Positions 1 to 6,345 of a DNA stretch of 11,593 bases are shown here, one piece after another; within the stretch, counting starts at the first letter, position 1; each line of letters starts with the position of its first letter. Origin of the DNA: Vulcanimicrobiota bacterium (GTDB lineage Bacteria; Vulcanimicrobiota; Vulcanimicrobiia; Vulcanimicrobiales; Vulcanimicrobiaceae); NCBI GenBank assembly GCA_003167055.1, contig PMUE01000026.1, positions 2,485-14,077 on the forward strand, in the 5' to 3' direction. Position numbers and translations under genes: made by a program. The notes beneath the pieces are model-generated. The model had not been told where the DNA came from, ran no database searches, and worked only from the letters and a program-made list of their open reading frames with translations.

Positions 1-464
1 TGCGGCGTGGTGTTGACGTCGGGCGCCGGCACGTCTTTATCCGGGCCGACGACCTCGACCAGCTCCGCGGCGTATCGCCGTGTGATGCGTTCGAGCTCGT
101 TCATCGAAAGCGTCGAGGGATCGCAGGTTACTCCGCCCTTACCGCCGCCGAACGGTAGGTCCACGACGGCGCACTTCCAGGTCATCCAAAAAGCCAACGC
201 CGTGACTTCGTCGAGTGTTACGCCCGGATGATAGCGGATACCACCCTTGGCCGGCCCGCGCGCGAAATTGTATTGCACGCGATAGCCGGTGTAGACTTCG
301 AATTCGCCACTATCTCGCTGGAATGGAATCGAGAAGATAATTTGACGCGATGGATGCGTGAGGATTCTCCGCATACCCGAATCGAGTTCAAGAAGATCGG
401 CCGCCTCGTTGAAATAGGCGATCCCGTCTCCAAAAACCGAGACATCGCGTACCGCAGTGGTCAT
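1..464 (-). CDS. Glutamate dehydrogenase, N-terminal part (cut by window edge)
   Basis: This is the first 154 residues of a Glu/Leu/Phe/Val dehydrogenase-family protein, which oxidatively deaminates glutamate to 2-oxoglutarate with NAD(P) or runs in reverse to assimilate ammonia. The frame stays open to base 1. Family motifs are in order: GPAKGGIR with Lys73, MTWKCAVVDLPFGGGKGG with Lys97 and the catalytic-type Lys109, and DVPAPDVN with Asp149, the position of the catalytic Asp. Normal length is about 415-430 residues, so roughly two thirds, including the Rossmann cofactor domain, lies outside the window. The ATG at 462-464 is the only start in reach. A GGAGG (minus strand of 479-483) lies 14 nt upstream, longer than ideal. 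The gene follows ychF in the same direction after 115 nt. The motifs favour glutamate over branched-chain or aromatic substrates, but cofactor preference cannot be judged from this part. Confidence 0.93.
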   Translation of the reverse strand, partial: MTTAVRDVSVFGDGIAYFNEAADLLELDSGMRRILTHPSRQIIFSIPFQRDSGEFEVYTGYRVQYNFARGPAKGGIRYHPGVTLDEVTALAFWMTWKCAVVDLPFGGGKGGVTCDPSTLSMNELERITRRYAAELVEVVGPDKDVPAPDVNTTP

Positions 465-541
465 AAAGTTATTTTCAGCCTCCGGGCAGAGTTCAAACCC
501 CAAAGGCTACGGGAAAACACGTGAAACTCCCTGGAAATTTG

Positions 542-569
542 GCTCGCTTTGCTTGCCAAGCGAAGCAAA
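542..569 (-). terminator. Weak hairpin in the ychF-gdh gap
   Basis: The 115-nt gap between the ychF stop and the glutamate dehydrogenase start holds an inverted repeat. TTTGCTT (548-554) pairs with AAGCAAA (563-569) across an 8-nt loop. An overlapping alternative pairs CGCTT (545-549) with AAGCG (558-562). On the minus strand it starts about 10 nt after the ychF stop, a plausible place for a terminator or a 3'-end stabiliser. It is not followed by a clear U-run, so a classic intrinsic terminator is doubtful. No convincing -35/-10 pair for the dehydrogenase was found in the gap. Confidence 0.25.
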
Positions 570-579
570 TCTTAAGGGG

Positions 580-1674
580 TTAGACATTAAAGCGGAAGTT
601 TACGACGTCGCCCTCTTGCATAATGTAGTCCTTGCCTTCGCTTCGGACTTTCCCGGCATTTTTGAGAGCGTCCATTGTTTTGTATTGAACGTAGTCGTCA
701 TACGACACGATCTCGGCGCGAATGAACCCGCGCTCGATGTCGCCGTGAATCTTGCCGGCGGCCTGCGGTGCCTTCGTCCCCTTGGTGATCGTCCACGCTC
801 GCACTTCCTTCTCGCCGGCAGTGAGAAACGTCATCAGCCCCAGCAGGCCGTACGCTCGCAGCGCCAACTCGTCGAGACCGCTCCGCTCGATCCCCAGCTC
901 GGCGCAAAATTCCCGTGCTTCTTCCTCGGAAAGACCGGCCAACTCGGATTCGATCTTGCCGCAGAGCACAACGACAGCGCTGCCGTCCTCGGCCGCCACG
1001 GCGCGCACCGCGTCGACCAGCGGTCCGGGCTTGCCAATTTGCGCCTCATCGATGTTGGCGACGTACAATAACGGCTTTGCCGTCAAGAGGAATGACTCGA
1101 GCGCGATTTCGCGTTCGGGGCTTCCCGCGGCAAATGTCCGCGCGGATTTACCGGTTTCGAGTGCAGCAATAAGGTTTTGCGCCGCTTCGAGCGCGCCGCG
1201 ACGCTTCGGATTCGCACGGGCTTCGCGTTCGAGTTTGTCGAGCCGCTTCTGCATGGTGGCAAGATCGGCAAGCGCAAGTTCGATCGAAATGATCTCGATG
1301 TCACGCGCCGGGTCAGGACTGCCCTCGACATGTGTGACGTTGTCGTCTTCGAAGCAGCGTACGACCATCGCGATGGCATCGGTCTCGCGGATGTGACTGA
1401 GGAAGGCGTTGCCCAAGCCTTGGCCGGTGGAGGCGCCGCGCACGAGTCCCGCGATATCGACAAAGCGGACGGTTGCAGGTACGATCCGTTCACTATGCAC
1501 GAGTGCTTCCAGCACCCGCAAACGATCGTCAGGAACTGCGACTTCTCCAACATTCGGTTCTATCGTCGCGAACGGGTAATTTGCCGCCAGCGCTTGCGCC
1601 GAGCGGGTGAGGGCATTGAAGATGGTCGACTTGCCCACGTTGGGCAAACCGACGATACCGCAGGATAACGCCAT
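580..1674 (-). CDS. ychF: Redox-regulated ATPase/GTPase YchF (OLA1 family)
   Basis: A 364-residue Obg-related P-loop NTPase, matching the usual length of about 363. In this family ATP is typically preferred over GTP, and the protein associates with ribosomes and takes part in stress and oxidative responses. The G1 motif GLPNVGKST is at residues 9-17, the G3 motif DIAGL at 73-77, and the atypical G4 element NIDE (instead of NKxD, the YchF hallmark) at 207-210. A helical coiled section spans about 130-175. The C-terminal TGS domain (about 279-362) carries LTAGEKEVRAWTI and HGDIERGFIRAE. The start is the ATG at 1672-1674: the family begins MxLxCGIVGLPNVGKST, and AAGGG (minus strand of 1683-1687) sits 8 nt upstream. 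The frame stays open for 57 more codons upstream but that stretch is not family-like. The gene diverges from the DUF151 gene over an 84-nt gap. Confidence 0.97.
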   Translation of the reverse strand: MALSCGIVGLPNVGKSTIFNALTRSAQALAANYPFATIEPNVGEVAVPDDRLRVLEALVHSERIVPATVRFVDIAGLVRGASTGQGLGNAFLSHIRETDAIAMVVRCFEDDNVTHVEGSPDPARDIEIISIELALADLATMQKRLDKLEREARANPKRRGALEAAQNLIAALETGKSARTFAAGSPEREIALESFLLTAKPLLYVANIDEAQIGKPGPLVDAVRAVAAEDGSAVVVLCGKIESELAGLSEEEAREFCAELGIERSGLDELALRAYGLLGLMTFLTAGEKEVRAWTITKGTKAPQAAGKIHGDIERGFIRAEIVSYDDYVQYKTMDALKNAGKVRSEGKDYIMQEGDVVNFRFNV

Positions 1675-1758
1675 GGTGCGGGCCCTTGCGTTCGTGCGGT
1701 CGACGCCTGCACCCTTGCCGCAGCAAGAGAATCCCGCGGGGGCGTCGGATACCATTCC

Positions 1759-2235
1759 ATGCGCCAAATGAAGGTCGACAAGCTCGGCATCGACCTGTTG
1801 ACCCACGATCCAGTCGTGATCCTCAAGGACATGGATGGCTCGCATTATCTGCCGATTCTCATCGGGCCGTTCGAGGCCACGGCCATCGCGCTCGCACTGG
1901 AAGGCGCTCCGGTACCGCGTCCACTCTCACACGACCTCATGCGCAACATGCTCGAGTCCCTCGAAACAACGCTGGAACAAGTGATCATTCACGACATCAA
2001 AGACTCGACGTTCTACGCTAAGCTGATCCTACGCAGCGACGGCGAGTTGCGGGAGATCGATGCGCGTCCCTCGGATGGTATCGCGCTCGCACTGCGCATG
2101 AAGGCGCCGATCTATGTCACCGACAAGATCGTGCTCGAAGAGTCAACGCCGGACAAGAAGCCGGTTGACGATTCGGAAATGTCGCGCTTCAAGAAATTTC
2201 TCGATGACTTGAAGCCATCGGACTTTAACAGATAG
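1759..2235 (+). CDS. DUF151 / bifunctional nuclease (BFN) domain protein
   Basis: A 158-residue protein built almost wholly of one DUF151/BFN domain, the family that includes Thermotoga maritima TM0160 and plant BFN proteins reported to have DNase and RNase activity. The recognisable pattern is a start of the MKVDKLGIDLLT type, then PVVILKDMDG, PILIGPFEATAIALALEG, RPLSHDLM and IDARPSDGIALALRMKAPIYV. The end, EMSRFKKFLDDLKPSDF, matches the usual family tail. No second domain such as UVR is present. Its cellular role in bacteria is poorly defined, so nuclease activity here is inferred from the family. The first ATG (1759) gives MRQMKV; the ATG at 1768 would match homologues slightly better, and neither has a clear Shine-Dalgarno sequence. 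It leads an apparent operon, with the MTA phosphorylase gene starting 29 nt after its stop. Confidence 0.88.
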   Translation: MRQMKVDKLGIDLLTHDPVVILKDMDGSHYLPILIGPFEATAIALALEGAPVPRPLSHDLMRNMLESLETTLEQVIIHDIKDSTFYAKLILRSDGELREIDARPSDGIALALRMKAPIYVTDKIVLEESTPDKKPVDDSEMSRFKKFLDDLKPSDFNR

Positions 2236-2264
2236 CCTCTACTTTCAACCGACGAACGGAGATT

Positions 2265-3065
2265 ATGGAAACGACGACGGAGCGCGCCGATATCGGCGTT
2301 TTTGGCGGTTCGGGATTTTATTCGCTGATCGAAAATGCACGCGAAGTCTGGGTTGAAACGCCCTATGGTGCGCCCAGCGATCGCGTGGCGCTCGGCGAGA
2401 TCGCCGGCAAACGCGTCGCGTTTCTTCCCCGGCATGGAAAGGATCATCGCTTTCCCCCGCAGTCGATCAACTACCGCGCGAACCTTTGGGCGATGAAGGC
2501 CCTCGGCGTGAAATTCATCATCGCACCCAATGCCTGCGGTTCGCTCAAGAAAGACGTGGCGCCGGGTTCGATGGTGGTGTGCGACCAGCTCGTGGACCGT
2601 ACGAACGGCCGCAAGGACACGTTCTTCGACGGCCCGATCACGACGCACGTTAGTTTCGCCGACCCGTACTGCCCGACGCTGCGTCCGATCGCGATCAACG
2701 CGCTGCGTTCGCTCGGCATCGAGACGCACGAGCGCGGAACCGTGGTCGTGATACAAGGGCCGCGCTTCTCGACGCGTTCCGAATCGAAGTGGTACCAGAG
2801 TCAAGGTTGGGAAGTCATCAACATGACCCAGTACCCCGAGGCCTATCTCGCGCGCGAGCTCGAGATCTGCTTCGTCAACATCTCCTTGATCACCGACTAC
2901 GACGTCGGCATCGAGGGTATTCCGCCGGTCTCGCATCACGAAGTGATGGAGGTCTTCAAGAAGAACAATGACCGGGTGAAGAACGCCATCGGGACGATCA
3001 TCGCAAAGATCGATTTGAACGCCGACTGCAGCTGCCATCACGCACTCGCCGGAGCGCAGGGCTAA
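2265..3065 (+). CDS. mtnP: S-methyl-5'-thioadenosine phosphorylase
   Basis: A 266-residue cytosolic enzyme cleaving 5'-methylthioadenosine with phosphate to adenine and 5-methylthioribose-1-phosphate, the first step in recycling methylthioadenosine. Motifs in order are FGGSGFY (13-19, phosphate loop), RHGKDH (56-61), INYRAN (68-73), ACGSL (90-94), DQLVDRT (107-113), GPRFSTR (165-171), INMTQYPEAYLA (185-196) and TDYD with Asp211 and Asp213. The two aspartates correspond to those that recognise adenine in human MTAP, arguing against a guanine/hypoxanthine phosphorylase; methylthioinosine use cannot be wholly excluded. The tail has a Cys-Ser-Cys element (255-257) followed by HHAL; a similar CXC motif is known in Sulfolobus MTAP II. 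The ATG is preceded by GGAG (2258-2261) at a rather short 3-nt spacing. It is probably cotranscribed with both neighbours; the next gene begins 4 nt after its stop. Confidence 0.95.
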   Translation: METTTERADIGVFGGSGFYSLIENAREVWVETPYGAPSDRVALGEIAGKRVAFLPRHGKDHRFPPQSINYRANLWAMKALGVKFIIAPNACGSLKKDVAPGSMVVCDQLVDRTNGRKDTFFDGPITTHVSFADPYCPTLRPIAINALRSLGIETHERGTVVVIQGPRFSTRSESKWYQSQGWEVINMTQYPEAYLARELEICFVNISLITDYDVGIEGIPPVSHHEVMEVFKKNNDRVKNAIGTIIAKIDLNADCSCHHALAGAQG

Positions 3066-3069
3066 GCCG

Positions 3070-3783
3070 ATGCGGCGCAGCGGCGGCCCAAGCGTCAACC
3101 TCGCGATCTACGGACAAGCGTTCGTGTATCTCGCGCGCAACCCGTCGATCCTCGCGCTCCCGCTCTTGGCCGCGATCATCGATATGTTCGTCACCTACTG
3201 GAGCTCGCTTTTCACCGATCCGCTCGGCGGCGGTGGTGCGGGGCTCTTCACGTTCATCGTGCAGATCATCTACCTGTTTGCCTTCGGCGGCGCGGTAATT
3301 CAGGCAAACAACATCGCGCGCGGCGTTCGCGCCGGCTTCGACGACGCCTGGGAGGAGACGCGACGCAAGGCAGGCGGCATTTTGCTCGCGGCAATCGGCT
3401 TTCAGTTTGTCGCGTTCGCCGCGATCTACATCGGCGGGTTACTCGGCAGCGGAATCTTGCAATACGCCCTCGAGGCGATTGCTTATTTCTTCTTGATCCT
3501 CACCATTCCAGCAGCCGCAATCGGCGGTCTTCCGGGTGGACTCGCGCTCTCGGGATCGATTCGCGCGGTGCGCGCCAACGTGCCCACCTGTATCATCCTC
3601 GCGATCGTGTTCGTGGCGCTGTGGGTGTACGTCCCGAACTTCCTACTGATCCCGGCCCTGGCGCCGTACGGCGTGGTCCCGTCATTGATCGGCCTTGCGG
3701 CTTTTCGCGCAATCGCGCTTGCCTATATGGCGTTCCCGTTTGCCGTCTCGTACGACGAAACCGCGTTCCGCGGTTATTATTAG
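3070..3783 (+). CDS. Six-helix integral membrane protein, function unknown
   Basis: A 237-residue hydrophobic protein I cannot assign to a named family. Six membrane segments can be read at about residues 27-47, 57-78, 102-124, 130-152, 173-196 and 199-222. The stretch after helix 2 (about 79-101, NNIARGVRAGFDDAWEETRRKA) is polar and amphipathic. A similar arrangement is seen in uncharacterised membrane proteins with an internally repeated R/A-rich loop followed by a helix; the SIRAVRANVP stretch (163-172) may be the second copy. No signal peptide, transporter motif or catalytic motif is apparent. It starts 4 nt after the MTA phosphorylase stop, suggesting translational coupling, although this need not mean a shared function. 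Its stop lies 3 nt from the stop of the converging holB gene. Confidence 0.85.
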   Translation: MRRSGGPSVNLAIYGQAFVYLARNPSILALPLLAAIIDMFVTYWSSLFTDPLGGGGAGLFTFIVQIIYLFAFGGAVIQANNIARGVRAGFDDAWEETRRKAGGILLAAIGFQFVAFAAIYIGGLLGSGILQYALEAIAYFFLILTIPAAAIGGLPGGLALSGSIRAVRANVPTCIILAIVFVALWVYVPNFLLIPALAPYGVVPSLIGLAAFRAIALAYMAFPFAVSYDETAFRGYY

Positions 3784-3786
3784 CGC

Positions 3787-4803
3787 CTAGCCCTTTCCCG
3801 TAAGCGCCATGCGCACCAATTCACTCACCATCGCAGGGCTTACGTTGGTGCGCGCAAGGCGCTGCGCGTCATCGAGCTTGCCGATCACGGCGATCGCATC
3901 GGCCGGGGCAAGCGCGGGAAGCGCGCGCAACTCGCTCGCGTAATCGACGCAGATCAGCGGGGCACGGTCGCCCGCGGTGGCGAGCGCCGTCCAATCGCGC
4001 ACGAGTGATTTGAGCACTTCCAGCCCTTCGTCGAGCGTTTCGCGGCTCGCCCAGCCTTCTTCGGGCGTTTCACCGTCGACCACGCGAAAGAACCAGCCGG
4101 CGATTTGCGAGCGTAGCGTCTCGTCGTCATCGCCCAGCGCGGAAATCGCTCGTGTGACGCTGCCTTGGCCGAGCGATGCGCCGAGTTGCGCGTGTTCCTG
4201 ATCGTAACCCATCTGCAGCAAAATCTCGCGCACCTGCGCTTGCGCCAGCAACGGAAACCGCAATTCGATCAGCCGCGAGCGAATCGTCGGCAAGAGGCGT
4301 CCGGGCGTTGCGGAGGTGAGGATCAGCACGACACCGCGCGGCGGCTCTTCGAAAAATTTGAGCAGCGCATTCGCGGCGTGGTGCGTTGCGAAATCGATGT
4401 CGCCGAGCAACAACACGCGCAACCCGCCACTGTAGGATTGCATCGAAAGCTGCCGCACGAGATCGCGCGCGGTAAGGTCTTCTCCCTCATAAAATCCCAT
4501 CGCCGCGTCGGGATCGCCGATCTTGAGGATGCCGATGTGTTCGAGGAAATCGGGATGGCGTGCGCCTTCGCTGTTAAAGAGGCGGCACGAGTGACAGGTG
4601 CCGTCGTAGCCGAGCACACCGTCTTTTGCCGAGGCGGGCGCTTCGCACAGCAGCGATTGGGCGAGCCGCAGCGCGAACGTTTTCTTCCCCACGCCGGGCG
4701 CCCCAGCGAAGAGGTAGGCATGCGCGAGTGAGTCCACCGTCATCCGTCCGAAATAGGCCTTTGGTCCCTCCGCGCCAACGACGTCGAAATGCAAGCCGCT
4801 CAC
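3787..4803 (-). CDS. holB: DNA polymerase III delta' subunit
   Basis: A 338-residue AAA+ clamp-loader subunit that helps open the sliding clamp and load it on primed DNA. The N-terminal part has HAYLFAGAPGVGKKT with the P-loop at 34-42. Next come a Cys-containing insert (Cys53, Cys70, Cys73), HPDF (83-86), an internal strand plus LLLGDIDFATHHAANALLKFFEEPP (131-155), a typical delta' pattern, and PTIRSRLIELRFP (172-184) with the conserved SR of the arginine-finger region. The fourth zinc ligand expected from E. coli (Cys59) appears to be Asp67. The start is GTG (4801-4803), overlapping the tmk stop as GTGA, so translation is probably coupled to tmk. A dnaX product could share the P-loop, but the length and absence of a C-terminal tau-like domain favour delta'. 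Confidence 0.92.
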   Translation of the reverse strand: MSGLHFDVVGAEGPKAYFGRMTVDSLAHAYLFAGAPGVGKKTFALRLAQSLLCEAPASAKDGVLGYDGTCHSCRLFNSEGARHPDFLEHIGILKIGDPDAAMGFYEGEDLTARDLVRQLSMQSYSGGLRVLLLGDIDFATHHAANALLKFFEEPPRGVVLILTSATPGRLLPTIRSRLIELRFPLLAQAQVREILLQMGYDQEHAQLGASLGQGSVTRAISALGDDDETLRSQIAGWFFRVVDGETPEEGWASRETLDEGLEVLKSLVRDWTALATAGDRAPLICVDYASELRALPALAPADAIAVIGKLDDAQRLARTNVSPAMVSELVRMALTGKG

Positions 4804-5414
4804 ACCAACACTCCGGTCAGCAACCGGTAGGCTTGCGCGATCAGCTCCTCCGGCGGCTTCGTCGCATCCAGCACGTGATAGATCGGCGAACGCTCGGCCA
4901 GATCGAGAAAGCCGCGGCGTACGCGCTCGTAAAACCCCGGGTCTTCGCGCTCCATCCGATCGCGGGCTCCGCCGTCACGCGAGGCGATGCGCTCGCGTGA
5001 AATCGGGACCGGAAGATCGAGCACGAAAGTGAGGTCGGGCACGAGCCCACCGGTGGCCGTATCGCAGATTTCTTGCAAAAATGCCAGATCGATCCCGCGT
5101 CCATAGCCCTGATATGCGAGGGTCGAATCGACGAAGCGGTCGCAGAGCACCAGTGCCCCGCGCGCCAGCGCCGGGTCGATCAGATCGACCACGTGCTGTG
5201 CTCGCGCAGCATTGATCAGCAGCGCCTCGGTCAGCGGGGCGATCTCCAGGCCCGGTTTGAGGAAGATTTCACGCATCGCGTCACCGACCGGCGTACCGCC
5301 CGGCTCGCGGGTCACGATGGTTTCCACAGGTCGAGCGCGTAATCGCTCCTTAAGGCCGGCAATGAGGGTACTCTTGCCGCAGCCTTCAATGCCTTCGACC
5401 GTGATGAATGTCAC
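4800..5414 (-). CDS. tmk: Thymidylate kinase (dTMP kinase)
   Basis: A 204-residue P-loop kinase that phosphorylates dTMP to dTDP with ATP, an essential step of dTTP supply. The P-loop VEGIEGCGKST is at residues 6-16, TREPGGTPVG at 35-44, the DRF motif and following DSTLAYQGYGRG at 92-107, and the Arg-rich lid (SRDGGARDRMERED) at 145-158. Length is typical. The start is a GTG at 5412-5414; no ATG lies in a sensible place, and the family usually begins directly at M-x-F-I-T-x-E-G. It precedes holB in an overlapping pair. The divergent PilZ-like gene begins only 28 nt away, so promoters for the two genes must overlap or lie inside a neighbouring coding region. Confidence 0.96.
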   Translation of the reverse strand: MTFITVEGIEGCGKSTLIAGLKERLRARPVETIVTREPGGTPVGDAMREIFLKPGLEIAPLTEALLINAARAQHVVDLIDPALARGALVLCDRFVDSTLAYQGYGRGIDLAFLQEICDTATGGLVPDLTFVLDLPVPISRERIASRDGGARDRMEREDPGFYERVRRGFLDLAERSPIYHVLDATKPPEELIAQAYRLLTGVLV

Positions 5415-5429
5415 CGGTCGTTATTCGAC

Positions 5430-5433
5430 GGAG
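5430..5433 (+). promoter_or_regulatory. Ribosome binding site choosing the PilZ-like gene start
   Basis: GGAG at 5430-5433 stands 9 nt before the ATG at 5443. A second ATG at 5461 has no purine-rich sequence ahead of it. The frame is also open back to about 5212, but that part is antisense to tmk. The site therefore favours 5443. Confidence 0.5.
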
Positions 5434-5442
5434 CGGCTTTCC

Positions 5443-6345
5443 ATGTCATCTCCTGGCTCCATGTTCGGCGACCTCATCGAGTGGTTTCTCGGACGAGCGG
5501 GCGATCGCCGTCAGTACAAGCGGCGCGCGGGTGCATTCCACATGTGGTATCAGCCCAATCCCGCCGATCCGAACCTGCTCAAATCGGGTGTCGGTCTCGA
5601 GATCTCACCAAACGGCGCGATGTTCATCCTGCAGGAGCCGGTGACGGCACCGCAATTTAATATCATCGCGCGCGTGCGCGAACGCAACATTCCGCTACGC
5701 GTCAAGCAAGTGCGCGGCGATCAGGTCGCACATCAGGGCGCCAACTGGCACCGCTACATGTGCGAGTTCGTCGGTATCGGCGCCGACGATTGGGATGCGA
5801 TCGTCCGCTACGTCAACGACGAACCCGAGAACAGCGACCGCCGCCGGATGCAAAATCAGGAGCCCGGCGAGAAGGTCGACGATGCGTATCGTCTCTTACC
5901 GATGGCGCTCCAGCAAAAGATCATCTCGATGCTGGTCGCGCAAAATAAGCTCGAAGCGCCTAAGCCAGGCCAAACGCCGCTGCTCAAGTTGTTCTACGGC
6001 GGCCTCGTAAACCGGCCCGGACAAAAACCGTCGCACCGCTTCAACGTTCATAGCCGCATCAAACGCGGCGAGGAAATGCTCGCCTTCGATACACGCTTTC
6101 TCGTGAGCGAAGACGGCGAGTACGCTCGGGATGACAAAGGGGCGGAGCTAGTCCGCTACTTTAAATATTCGGACGCGGCGGTTCGGTTCGAGGCCGGTGC
6201 TGCGCGACTGCAGGCGATACTTCTCGGCGAGTTGATGCTGCATCCGGCGCACGTACGACGTCTGCGGCGACAGTTCGATCGCCTGATTGGTGAGCAGTAC
6301 CTGATAGACGCTTCCTCGGCCTCGCGTAGCGCGATCTCCTCGTGA
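5443..6345 (+). CDS. PilZ-like domain protein with unrecognised C-terminal half
   Basis: A 300-residue soluble protein. Residues about 22-125 look like a PilZ domain, the family that binds cyclic di-GMP. RxxxR is met by Arg23 and Arg27, the (D/N)xSxxG element appears as EISPNG (53-58) with Glu in place of Asp/Asn, and CEFVGIGADDWDAIVRYV (107-124) resembles the closing strand and helix. The altered acidic position makes c-di-GMP binding uncertain. The rest (about 140-300) is not recognised. No membrane segment or signal peptide is seen. The last ~65 codons are antisense to the end of the ATPase gene, and the protein may be longer here than in relatives. If the missing base in the ATPase were restored, this frame would end at the TAG at 6327-6329 with a slightly different tail. 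It diverges from tmk across 28 nt. Confidence 0.72.
   Translation: MSSPGSMFGDLIEWFLGRAGDRRQYKRRAGAFHMWYQPNPADPNLLKSGVGLEISPNGAMFILQEPVTAPQFNIIARVRERNIPLRVKQVRGDQVAHQGANWHRYMCEFVGIGADDWDAIVRYVNDEPENSDRRRMQNQEPGEKVDDAYRLLPMALQQKIISMLVAQNKLEAPKPGQTPLLKLFYGGLVNRPGQKPSHRFNVHSRIKRGEEMLAFDTRFLVSEDGEYARDDKGAELVRYFKYSDAAVRFEAGAARLQAILLGELMLHPAHVRRLRRQFDRLIGEQYLIDASSASRSAISS
6148..6309 (-). pseudogene. Out-of-frame R3H domain end of the ATPase gene
   Basis: Read one base out of step with the upstream ATPase, 6309 down to 6148 encodes VYQVLLTNQAIELSPQTSYV, then RRMQHQLAEKYRLQ, LEPNRRVRIF and a TAG at 6150-6148. This contains the R-x-x-x-H signature (RRMQH) and the closing pattern seen at the end of Ycf45-like proteins. 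The upstream frame reads EAEEAS at the junction where EAEEAV would be expected. One G missing next to 6309-6310 (GCGG reduced to GCG) would explain it, and restoring it gives a 514-residue protein. No slippery heptamer is seen, so programmed frameshifting is unlikely. Either a sequencing/assembly error or a true mutation remains possible. Confidence 0.82.

Noticed and set aside
457..1071. A 204-codon plus-strand frame over ychF
   Set aside because: It lies antisense to the TGS and GTPase regions of ychF and shows no domain of its own.
2112..3098. A 328-codon open frame antisense to the DUF151 and MTA phosphorylase genes
   Set aside because: It mirrors two well-supported genes, as often happens in GC-rich DNA, and its product is Arg/His/Val-rich with no recognisable domain.
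3776..3795. Bidirectional terminator between the membrane protein and holB
   Set aside because: Only 3 nt separate the two stops and no stem with a T-run was found there.
6300..6320. Programmed ribosomal frameshift in the ATPase
   Set aside because: The junction has no slippery heptamer or clear downstream structure; a lost G explains it better.
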